Below, piece by piece: positions 37,425 to 46,979 of a stretch of 64,000 bases of DNA (position 1 is its first letter; each line of letters starts with the position of its first letter). A program made the position numbers and the translations under genes. The DNA comes from Camellia lanceoleosa (taxonomy: Eukaryota; Streptophyta; Magnoliopsida; Ericales; Theaceae), in assembly GCA_025200525.1 (NCBI GenBank), contig CM045761.1, positions 134,170,223-134,234,222 on the forward strand. Direction: 5' to 3'. A model generated the notes under the pieces. The model was given only the letters and a program-made list of their open reading frames with translations, was not told the origin of the DNA and searched no databases.

Positions 37425-37858
37425 TGTGGGGACATATTTTTAGGGTCGCGCCACGTGGCCGAGGTGTTGGCCGAGATCCCACATAGACAAGCCATATTGC
37501 CGAGGTTGTCGTGATATAGTCAAGATATGGTACGAAAATATCGGGGTCCGAGACATTCGGATGGAGGACAAGAGTCCTAGATAAGTTGAGACGCTTAATT
37601 CGAATAGATATGAGTCTCTTAAAGGGTTCATTCTTATCTAACTATGAGTCCAAGATATGTGTTATGCTGAAATCCTATGAAATGAGACCTTTAGGGGACA
37701 AGGGCACTGTTTATTATAAAAGTGAGACACCCCATGTGGACGACTCACCGTGGTTTATCTTATCTTCTTGTATGTAGGTGCTTGGTTTAATCTATTCTAT
37801 TGAGTGCTCTCCAGCTAAGTTCTATGTTTGGTTGTGAGGTCAGAAATCAATACCCACA
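37425..37858 (+). repeat. 3' LTR, 434 bp
   Basis: Same ends as the 5' LTR but with a deletion of about 95 bp and many substitutions. It is followed by the target duplication ttaca. Confidence 0.9.
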
Positions 37859-37933
37859 TTACAAATTGTAAGCAGCAAAAGAAAACAATTTAAAAAAAGA
37901 AAAGAAAAGAAAAGAAAAGAACAAAAAAGGCAC

Positions 37934-38359
37934 CTGCTAATGTAATTACAAATGGAAAAGAATCTTGTGACTTTGGAGTAAGTTTCTAACGTACGCCGCA
38001 AAGCATTCTGTAAAGTAACATGTAAGTCATTGAAGCTTATTTTACAACAATCTTTAATCAGTAAATGCCAACAAATTACAAACTTGCCTGAGCATCTTCA
38101 GTCATGGAATCTGCCTCGTCTAGAATGATTCTTTTAAAAGGTCGACAAGGATATCCCATGAAGTATAAAAAAAAAAAGGCATCCAAATGAACAGAAAGGA
38201 AACCAAAATGATCTAATATAAGCATAATAAAGTGATCACAAGATAGGACCGTATACCCTTGACATCCAGAGCCTATAGTAACAACAGCAAAGTTCTTTAT
38301 TTTTGTGCGAACTACATTGATCCCATGGTCATCACTTACATAAGCTCCAGAAATCTAGA
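37934..38359 (-). pseudogene. RFC4: RFC4-like pseudogene, upstream exons
   Basis: Exons from right to left. 38359-38257 has SRFLEL, then, after a 1-base deletion, SDDHGINVVRTKIKNFAVV. 38154-38088 has YPCRPFK and IILDEADSMTEDAQ (Walker B DEAD-type motif). 38007-37934 has NALRRTLETYSKVTRFF and CNYIS, ending in phase 2, which fits the exon at 23545. Damage: a frameshift in the first exon, and no AG acceptor before the second (GG at 38156-38155). The second exon uses a GC donor (gcaagt). The N-terminal exons with Walker A were not found up to 39190. Together with the 3' exons this is a truncated, dead copy of a clamp-loader gene. Confidence 0.82.
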
Positions 38360-38708
38360 CTTGTAGAGTTTAGGTCTATCAAAGAAAATGGCACTATTGA
38401 AAGAAAGCAAGACCACAATTCATGCGAAAATGTTAACAAATGAATCAGATATTTATTATTCAATGAATGCCAAGAAAGCTAAAGCAATCAAGCCACTAAA
38501 GGGAAAAATCATAAATTCATATTATTTTAGTCCTTGAATTTTTGAAAAGAGACTAATATTTCGGGATAATGAAAAATGAAATTAGGGACTAAAATTTTGA
38601 GACAAAGAGAGTACCGTATTTCCTACTTGGTAATCCAAACAAGTGATTGAAATTAATTTCTCTCCATTTCATTTATTTTCTTTCCAAATCACTCAAACCA
38701 AATGAAGG

Positions 38709-38861
38709 CTTAAGACTCCATTTGGTTGAGCTTTTTCAAAATCTACTTTCTAAAAAAATTTTGAAAACTAATTTGGTGAACCTTTGTTTTTGCCAATATG
38801 GTTTCTAATTTTTTTAGAATAGTTTCAGAAAATAAAATTTAAAAACTCAACCAAATAAAAG
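38709..38861. mobile_element. MITE-like inverted repeat, about 150 bp
   Basis: Edges 'catttggttgagctttttc' and 'aaaaactcaaccaaat' are inverted repeats. The interior is AT-rich. No certain target duplication. Confidence 0.5.
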
Positions 38862-39191
38862 GGTAAGAAAATCAAAATAAGAGCCAATTAATGCATCAAA
38901 TTGAAAGGGTAAAAAAAAACAAGGGGAATTGACCAGTAAATCCCATTTTGTGGACTTATAATCCATAAGGTCCTAAATGTTTCTTGGTGGTTGGGTGGTC
39001 CCTTAATTTGTTTGTTAACTGTTTTGCCACTGCTAGTATTATTGGTTGACAGTTGGCGTGGGTTTGTATAGGGAAGGTGAATGAGTGTTTGTGTATCACA
39101 TTGATCCGAAAAAGCGCACTAATACCTTTTTTGATTTAGTAGGTTTGTAACATGCTCAAAAATGGAACGTGGTTACGTTGTAAGTGTTGTT

Positions 39192-39610
39192 TCATGCATG
39201 ACGTGAACACTCGCAATAAGGCACATTGAACTGGTTTCGGATTTCCGTTTCGGATTTCTCACAACTCGAGATCATAACCCAAATCATGAGTTCCCATTTC
39301 CACAATTCAAGTTCATACAATCTTTTCTTCCTAAATTTGGGAATTGCAAGGCTACAAGCTAAAGCATCAATAATCAAAATCAAACTCACCAATTGAATCA
39401 CAGACCATGTATTGAACTTCATCATCTTATACTCTTTAGGCAAATCTTCATCCAAAAAAGGATCGTCCTCGTCGATTTCACTGCTTGTACCCAAAAACCC
39501 AGATTTCATCATCCTCTAAGATCTCTAATCTTGCTCCGGCGGGTACATCAATCTCGACTTCGTCTTTGCATTCAACAACCCGACCCTTTTTTTTTTCCCC
39601 GATTGCGGTT
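39192..39610 (-). pseudogene. MscS-like (MSL) mechanosensitive channel pseudogene fragment
   Basis: The minus strand encodes AKTKSRL near 39560, then MMKSGFLGTSSEIDEDDPFL, DEDLPKEYK, a hydrophobic segment (VIQLVSLILIIDALACSLAI) and LYELELWKWELMIWV. This is the N-terminal cytosolic part and first membrane helix of plant MSL10/MSL6-type channels. Two in-frame TAG stops lie just before MMKSGF (about 39514-39530). Similarity ends abruptly after WKWELMIWV, and none of the other helices or the MscS pore domain is present nearby. It is an isolated fragment, not a gene. Confidence 0.75.
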
Positions 39611-40677
39611 GCCATGGGTTTTGAAATTCAAATACCTGTGACCGAATCCCACAAACGTGATTTGTGGGATTGTATTCGAAATAGTTTTCAGATCAATTTG
39701 GTGTGGGTAAGTTGTTCATCATTGGGTTCATGTTATAGATTGAGTACGTGGTGTGATTTTGAATTCCGAAACCAACATTATAGATGAAGTGAGTGGGTTC
39801 ATGTTATAATTGTTCATTGTTGGGTTCACGCAGTTATGGTGTGATTCTGAAACCACGTTATAGATGGAATGAGTGGGGTTGATGTCAACTACAACACTGT
39901 TGAACTGTCACACAGAAAATTTTGTCACCAAAAAAAAATAGATTGACTATTGCACTATTGGTGTCAAACACAAGTATGAACGTTTCTCTATTCTTGTTCC
40001 ACTGTCGATGTGATAACAGGGACATTGATTTGTGTACTGGTGTGAATGTGTGGAAATGATGAGGGATGACTTTGTAGTACAAAATTCCGGACATAACTGT
40101 GTTCAACAATAGTGTCAATGTTAAGTGATGCACTTCTTAACTGTCACACAATACAAATGCACTTACAACCAAAAACCTTGTTTGAAAACTTTATCAACGA
40201 ATATTCACCCCTCTCACCTCCCAAGAAAGTCGAGATTACAGATACCCAAACAAACATAGCATTCCCATAACCCACATGAGGGCATATCCGGCAAGCAACC
40301 AGCCACAAACATTCAAAAAAGGACTATCCAGTAAGCAATCACAACCCAATAGGACTTGTCGAACGAACAAAAAATCAAAGGAACCAAACGGATCATAATT
40401 TAGTCATATAGGACTTCCGATAAATTCCCCGAAAAACAAAGATTATAGTAAATTGGCAATAACCCTATTACAAATTAGGATTTTGAACTCGACGACAACA
40501 ACAACATTAATAATAATATTAATTATTCCCTCCATCTTAAAATATTATTAGTCCTTTTAGAGAATTCTACCTTTTTTTTAAGTATAATTATTATTAACTT
40601 TTCAAAATTATTCTTTAATAGTACAATTATTATATTTTAAAGATATTAATTAATGAATATATATATATATATATATA
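39611..40677. other. Intergenic, no gene recognised
   Basis: Mixed AT-rich DNA ending in an (AT)n tract (40657-40677) that abuts the Helitron array. No convincing ORF. Confidence 0.4.
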
Positions 40678-41111
40678 TCTATACTATATATTAAGCAAAA
40701 TGGGGTTTTTAACCCTAAGGCCTGTGGAAGTTCCAATATCCCAATCTAAATTTTCTAAATTTTTTATTTTAAAAAAAAAAACTCAGCATTTATTAATTTG
40801 GTTAAAATCCTTTGATCAGCATTTATTAACTTTTTTCAATCCACGTGTCTTTCCACATGTCTACATTTATTGATTTGGTCAAAATCTTCTAATCAGCATT
40901 TAAAATCCCCTCATACAAATAATTATAGATACAACTTGTGCATAGTTATTGCAGTACCCTTTTTAACTTCTCTCATACACTATGGTTAGTAATAAAATTG
41001 TTAAATTATTTTTATAAAAAATCTTAAAAAACATAATTTATATATTAAAAAAATCTAAAACAAAAATAAATATCTATAATTATCCCGTGCATAGCACGGG
41101 TGATAGGTTAG
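40678..41111 (+). mobile_element. Helitron unit 1, 434 bp
   Basis: TCTATAC start, perfect hairpin at 41084-41100, end at 'gataggttag' (TTAG in place of CTAG). Confidence 0.8.
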
Positions 41112-41783
41112 TCTATACTATATATTAAGTAAAATGAGGTTTTTAACCCCAAGGCCTGTGGGAGCTCCAATATCTCAATCTAAATTTCCTGATTTTTTGA
41201 TTTAAAAAAAAAAAAAAACCCTTAGCATTTATTAACTTCTCCCAACCTCCAAGCCTTACTCTCATAATAACACTTTAATGCATTGAGAACAAGCATAAAA
41301 AAAATTCTTTGAAAAGTCCAACACATATGAATTCTTTGAAAAATCTCAACACATATGATTATTATCCCTCATAATAACATTTTAATGCATTAAGAACAAG
41401 CATAAAAAAATTTCTTGAAAAGTCTAACGCATATGATTATTATTAAAATATTAAACTTTAATATAATATAAAAAAGAAAAAAAAAAGATATTTAAAAATC
41501 ATAATTCACATATATAGAAATAATTGTGAAGTGCATATGAATTCCTTAAAAAGTTCAACACATATGATTATTATCCCTCATAATAACACTTTATTGCATT
41601 AAGAACAAGTATAAAAAAAAAAATCCTTAAAAAGTCCAACACTTATGAATTCCTTAAAAAGTCCAACATATGACTATTATCAAAATATTGAACTTTAATA
41701 TAATATAAAAAAGAAAAAAAAAAAAGAAAACAAAGTGGTGAAACACAACCCGTGCATATCTATATCTATATTCTATATATCTA
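41112..41783 (+). mobile_element. Helitron unit 2, longer type, 3' end degraded
   Basis: Abuts unit 1. Same 5' end, but the 3' half has repeated 'cattaagaacaagcataaa' and 'ccaacacatatga' segments. It ends near 'cccgtgcatatct' without the second hairpin arm. Confidence 0.65.
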
Positions 41784-42213
41784 TCTATACTATATATTAA
41801 GCAAAAGGGGGTTTTTAACCCCCAAGGCCTGTGGGAGTTTCAATATCCCAATCTAAATTTTCTAAATTTTTTATTCAAAAAAAAAAACTCAACATTTAAT
41901 TTTGTCAAAATTCCCTGATCAGCATTTATTAACTTTTCAATCCACATGTCTTTCCACGTGCCTGCATTTATTAATTTGGTCAAAATTTCCTAATCAGCAT
42001 TTAAAATCCTCTCATACAAATAATTATAGATACAATTCGTGTATAGTTACTGTAGTACCCTTTTCAACTTCTCCCATACACTATGGTTAGCAATAAGATT
42101 GTTAAATTATTTTTATAAAAAAACTTAACAAACATAATTTATATATTAAAAAAAATCTAAAACAAGTATAAATATTTATAATTATCCCGTACATAGCACG
42201 GGTGATAGGCTAG
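41784..42213 (+). mobile_element. Helitron unit 3, 430 bp
   Basis: TCTATAC start, hairpin at 42186-42202 with one mismatch (cccgtac/gcacggg), CTAG at 42210-42213. Confidence 0.82.
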
Positions 42214-42215
42214 TA

Positions 42216-42894
42216 TCTATACTATATATTAAGCAAAAGGGAGTTTTTAACCCCAAGTCTTGTGGGAGGTCCAATCTTCCAATCTAAATTCTTGATTTTT
42301 TGATTTAAAAAAAAAAAAATCTTAGCATTTATTAACTTCTCCCAACCTCCAAGTCTTACCCTCATAATAACACTTTAATGCATTAAGAACAAGCATAAAA
42401 AAAAAAAAAAACAGTAATGCTAGAGGCCCCAAAAATTCTACCAAAAGTTTTACCAAATGTCTCACATGGGTGTGGGACCCACACAATCTGGGTCCCATGT
42501 GAGTCCCACACTCATGTGAGACATTTGGTAAAACTTTTGGTAGAATTTTTGGGGCCTCTAGCATTTTTGAAAAAAAAATTCTTTAAAATCCAACACATAT
42601 GAATTTCTTAGAAAGTTTCAACACATATGATTATTATCCCTCATAATAACACTTTAATATATTAAGAACAAGCATAAAAAAAATTTCTTGAAAAGTCCAA
42701 CACATGTGATTATTATCAAAATATTAAACTTTAATATAATATAATAAAAAAAAGAAGACATTTAATTCCTTGAAAAATCCAACACATATGATTATTATCA
42801 AAATATTAAACTTTAATATAATATAAAAAAGAAAAAAAAGAAGACATTTAAAAAAAAACATTTAAAAATTACAATTCACATATATTGATAATTA
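42216..42894 (+). mobile_element. Helitron unit 4, longer type, carrying a MITE
   Basis: Same longer interior as unit 2, interrupted by the palindromic MITE at 42416-42565. The 3' end is not recognisable. Confidence 0.65.
42416..42565. mobile_element. Near-perfect palindromic MITE, 150 bp
   Basis: The arms begin aatgctagaggcccc and end ggggcctctagcatt. The first 53 bases of each arm are identical when inverted, and pairing continues with a few mismatches to a small centre. It lies in the A-rich tract of Helitron unit 4, so it is younger than that unit. Target duplication is hidden by the A-run. ORFs on both strands are by-products of the palindrome. Confidence 0.88.
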
Positions 42895-43316
42895 TCTATA
42901 CTATACATTAAGCAAAAGGGAATTTTTAACCCCCAAATCTTGTGGGAGCTCCAATCTCTCAATCTTAATTTTTAAAATTTTTGATTTAAAAAAAAAACCC
43001 CAGCATTTATTGATTTCGTCAAAATTCCCTGATCAACATTTATTAACTTTTTCCAATCCACATGCCTGTATTTATTGATTTGGTCAAAATCCCTAATTAG
43101 TATTTAAAATCCCCTCATACAAATAATTATAGATACAGTCCGTGCATAGTTACTACAGTAGTCTTTTTAATTTCTCTTGTACACTATGGTTATTAATAAG
43201 ATTGTTAAATTATTTTTATAAAAAAATCTTAAAAAACATAATTTATATATTAAAAAAAATTAAAACAAATATAAATATCTATAATTGTTCCGTGCATAGC
43301 ACGGGTGATAGGCTAG
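42895..43316 (+). mobile_element. Helitron unit 5, 422 bp
   Basis: TCTATACTATACATTAAG start, hairpin at 43289-43305 (tccgtgc/gcacggg, one T-G pair), CTAG at 43313-43316. Confidence 0.82.
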
Positions 43317-43317
43317 T

Positions 43318-43732
43318 AAATATATTAAGGAAAATGGGGTTTCTATACCCCAAGTCTTGTGGGAGCTCCAATCTCTCAATCTTAATTTTCTAAATTTTTG
43401 ATTTAAAAAAAAAAAACTCAGCATTTATTGATTTGGTCAAAATTCCATGATCAGCATTTATTAACTTTTTCCAATCCACATGCCTGCATTTATTGATTTG
43501 GTTAAAATCTATGATTAACATTTAAAACCCCTCATACAAATAATTATAGATATAACTCGTGCATAGTTACTACAGTAGCCTTTTTAATTTCTCCTGTACA
43601 CTATGATTAGTGATAAGATTGTTAAATTATTTTTATAAAAAATCTTAAAAAACATAATTTATATATTAAAAAAAATTAAAACAAATATAAATATCTATAA
43701 TTATCCTGTGCATAGCACAGGTGATAGGCTAG
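43318..43732 (+). mobile_element. Helitron unit 6, about 415 bp, covarying hairpin
   Basis: The 5' end is worn (aaatatattaagg). The hairpin at 43705-43721 is cctgtgc/gcacagg: both arms changed relative to the other units, so pairing is kept. CTAG lies at 43729-43732. Confidence 0.8.
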
Positions 43733-43985
43733 TTTATACTATATATTAAGCAAAATGGGATTTTTAACCCCCAAGGCTTGTGGAAGCTCCAATATCCTAG
43801 TCCTAATTTTCTAAATTTTTGATTTAAAAAAAAAAAAAACCTCAGCATTTATTAATTTCTTCGCATCCCCATGCCTTTTGGGAGATTTGGTCAAAACCCC
43901 TCATAATCAAACTTTAATGCATTAAAGACTAACATAAATAAAATTCCTTGAAAATTTCAACACATCTATCTATATTATATATATA
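43733..43985 (+). mobile_element. Helitron unit 7, 3' truncated
   Basis: Abuts unit 6 with 'ttatactatatattaagc'. It lacks the 3' hairpin and ends in an (AT)n stretch. Confidence 0.6.
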
Positions 43986-44343
43986 TATATATACTATATA
44001 TTAAGCAAAAAAGGGTTTTTAACCCCCAAGGCTTGTGAAAACTTCAATATTTCAATCTAAATTTTCTAAATTTTTTATTAAAAAAAAAACTCAACATTTA
44101 TTGATTTGGTTAAGATTCTCTGATCAGCATTTAAAATCCCTTCATACAAATAATTATAGATACAATCCGTGTATAGTTACTGCAGTACCCTTTTTAACTT
44201 CTCCCATACGCTATTATTAGTGATGAGATTGTTAAATTATTTTTATAAAAAATCTTAAAAAACATAATTTATATATTAAAAAAAATCTAAAACAAATATA
44301 AATATCTATAATTATCCCGTGCATAGCACGGGTGATAGGCTGG
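43986..44343 (+). mobile_element. Helitron unit 8, about 358 bp
   Basis: Starts 'atatactatatattaagc', perfect hairpin at 44316-44332, ends CTGG (44340-44343), still within the CTRR rule. Confidence 0.75.
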
Positions 44344-44640
44344 TATTATATAAGAAAAAAGGAATTTTTAACTAACAAGCCTTGTGGGAGCTCCAATATC
44401 CCAATCTTAATTTTCTAATTTTTTGATTTAAAAATAATAATAATATCAACATTTATTGATTTCTCCCAATCCACAAGACTTTTTAACCTCTCTCATAGTT
44501 ATTGTAACACATTTTTCAACTTCTCCTATACATTATAGTTAGTGATGGGATTATTAAATTATTTTTATAAAAAATCTAAAAATAATAATTTGTATATTAA
44601 AAAAATATCTAAAACAAATATAAATATCTATATCTATCTA
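44344..44640 (+). mobile_element. Helitron unit 9, degraded
   Basis: Has the 'gccttgtgggagctccaatatcccaatc' type interior near 44380 but worn ends and no 3' hairpin. Confidence 0.5.
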
Positions 44641-46014
44641 TATATTATACAAGGAAAATGCTTGTGAGAGTTCCAAACTCTCGTTCCATAATGGTTGATT
44701 TTTGTGATTTTAAAAATATTTAAAAATAATTCTATTAGCTAAAAAAGTAATTATAGATTTTTTTTTAAAAAAAAAACAAAAAAACACCTAAAATTTTAAA
44801 TTACAAGTTCCTAAAATCTCCCCTCCCCCTCCAATATTTCTCTCTTTCCTAAATCCCATCTCATAATAAAGTAACTATCCATTAAAAAAAAAAAAAAAAC
44901 ACAAATCTCATCTCATAACAAAGTAATTATATATTTAAAAACAAAAGCATTATAGATTAAAAAGAACGTAAAATCAAAATTATTAATTTTTGTAATTTTA
45001 AAAATATTTAAAAATAGTATTATTGGCTAACAAAATAACTATAGATTAAAAAAAACTAAAATTGCTAATTTTTGTAATTTTAAAAATATTTTAAAATAGT
45101 ACTATTGGCTAACAAAATAACTACAAATTAAAAAAAAAAACTAAAATTGCTAATTTTTGTAATTTTAAAAATATTTAAAAATAGTACTATTGGCTAACAA
45201 AGTAACTATAGATTTAAAAAAAAAAAAAAAAAATTGAATTACAAGTTTCTAAAATCTCTCTCCCTAATATTTATCTCTTTCTTAAATCTCATAATCTATC
45301 TATGCTGTATATTATATCAAAAGTGATTTTTCATCTTAGAGGCCTTAAGTGTTTCAAAACCTTAATTCTAATTTTTTAAAAAGCATATAAATCTCATATA
45401 ATTTTCTCTCTCCTAAAATAAATCTAATGAAAAGAAAACTCTCTCACCTCTTATAAAATGTATACTATTAAAATATTTCACAACTGGTCTAATCTATATA
45501 TACCTAAAATTAATCCAAATAAATTTAAGCATATCTATATTATACATATTTTTGCAAAAATTACCTATAAATCCTATATGGAGAAACATTGAACCATTTA
45601 GTCCTAGAAGTTTTTTTGTACACCATTTAGTCCTAATTTTTTGGCAAGTTTTTTTGTGGTCATTTGAATAGATTTGGTTTTACATCAATACCCTTTGTGT
45701 GATTGATTCTCTAGATGATTGATTCTGTTTTTTATTGGATAAGGAAATGTTAACGTGTGGGTTGGGATATTCATTGATTAACATTGAACTCATTGTTTTG
45801 AGAGAGAGAATACAAGGATATTGCGTGTGTTGGGTGACATTTTTTCCGGAGACCAGCATTTGTCGTCATTCTACCTTTTGTGGTGTTGTTTTCCTAGGTT
45901 TGCACTGTTGTGGTTTACACCATCGCAACAGGTCTCCAGTCAACACACGCAAATACAACAGTGTCACAGCCACTCAAACCTACCAACATCAATGTATTGC
46001 CAGTAGAGGGGTTG
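44641..46014. other. Very AT-rich decayed repeat region
   Basis: Contains a three-copy tandem repeat (44981-45215, about 82-85 bp period, core 'taatttttgtaattttaaaa'). Further worn 'tctatgctgtatattat' starts near 45297 hint at more Helitron remnants. From 45561 to 46014 nothing is recognised; the short ORFs there lack similarity. Confidence 0.5.
44981..45215. repeat. Tandem repeat, about 82-85-bp unit, three copies
   Basis: 'taattttt' cores at 44984, 45066 and 45151 are each followed by 'gtaattttaaaaatatt' and 'attggctaacaaa(a/g)taact'. Confidence 0.85.
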
Positions 46015-46979
46015 TGTAGACGTCCCCGAACGCCCCGGGAGGGATGACTCCCCGTTCCGTTCATTTTGGGCTCACTATAGTTGTCCGTCAGGACTCTAAT
46101 TGTCACGGTTCTTAATCTGAACCAAAGAGTCCAATATCCGGCAAATCGTTTTGAGAAAACAGATTTTTTTTGGAAAGAAGTGCCAAACATGGACTGCTTT
46201 GTCAGATACAGAGTCGCTACCTAAATATTTTATTTTTGGGAAAATTTAGGAAACCTTGACTCATTTGCCTAAGGCCATGTGTCCGTCATCACCAAAGTTG
46301 CCTCGACTCGGGAACTTGGGTACGATTGGGGAAGGTCACTTCGTGAGCACCCCCCGCTCGCCCGATCAAAGATCGGCCTCTACTAACCATGATATCTAGT
46401 TTTGAAAACATTATGCATTCTTATTCCGGTTATTAGCCTAGATTTACTATGTGATGCGCACAACATACAAGTATAGACTGGATCGCCTGACTTGGAACAA
46501 AACATTTCATATTTGTTTTTTAAGGATGGTTTGCTACCCGCAGGTAGGCTTAAAATGCAGATTTTGCCACCCTCAGGTGGGCTTAGAAAAGATGGTTTTG
46601 CCACTATCTAATGGGCTTAAAACTCACAGTCAATGCATTGTTCCAATCCAAATAACCCAACCTTCACCCACAGGCATTCAGGCAGTTATATCACATAAGC
46701 ATATAGCCTCATGGTAAGCATGCTATCATGGCAGTCACTCACACACATGCAAGGATGCTAAAGCATAAAAACTTACCGAGTACTCCAAGCCAAAACAGAA
46801 GCTAATTAGAAATCCATGCATGATCCTAACTATATAGAAATGCCTAATGCAACACATGCAGGAATGCAACTAAGATAGGCTCGGCTATTCTAAACATGGC
46901 ATATGGAATGCTACAGCTAACACGTATTCAACTCGGAATTAAAATACAATGCAGTGAGTTATGATGCGCCGAGCTCGGT

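Larger units (their letters stand above)
23665..37858 (+). mobile_element. Full-length Tat-lineage Ty3/gypsy retrotransposon (14,194 bp, with two nested LTRs)
   Basis: The element has 5' LTR 23665-24194 and 3' LTR 37425-37858, both TGTGGGGACA...CCCACA. Perfect 5-bp target duplications ttaca lie at 23660-23664 and 37859-37863. Order inside: primer binding site, gag, protease, RT, RNase H, integrase (all broken), non-coding spacer, antisense ORF, polypurine tract. It sits in an intron of the RFC4-like pseudogene on the opposite strand. Removing the two nested LTRs leaves about 10.8 kb. Stops and frameshifts throughout, and the different LTR lengths, show it is old and cannot move on its own. 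Confidence 0.93.
40678..44640 (+). mobile_element. Head-to-tail array of about nine non-autonomous Helitrons
   Basis: Units start with (T)CTATACTATATATTAAG and, where complete, end with a short hairpin (cccgtgc-ata-gcacggg), 'tgatagg' and CTAG or CTGG followed by T. These are the Helitron rules: 5' TC, 3' hairpin plus CTRR, insertion between A and T. All units point the same way and often abut exactly, each new 5' end following the previous CTAG-T. None encodes a Rep/helicase. Confidence 0.85.

Noticed and set aside
45735..46190. ORFs of 91-94 aa around the left end of the giant LTR
   Set aside because: Two of them run across the element boundary at 46015 and none has similarity.
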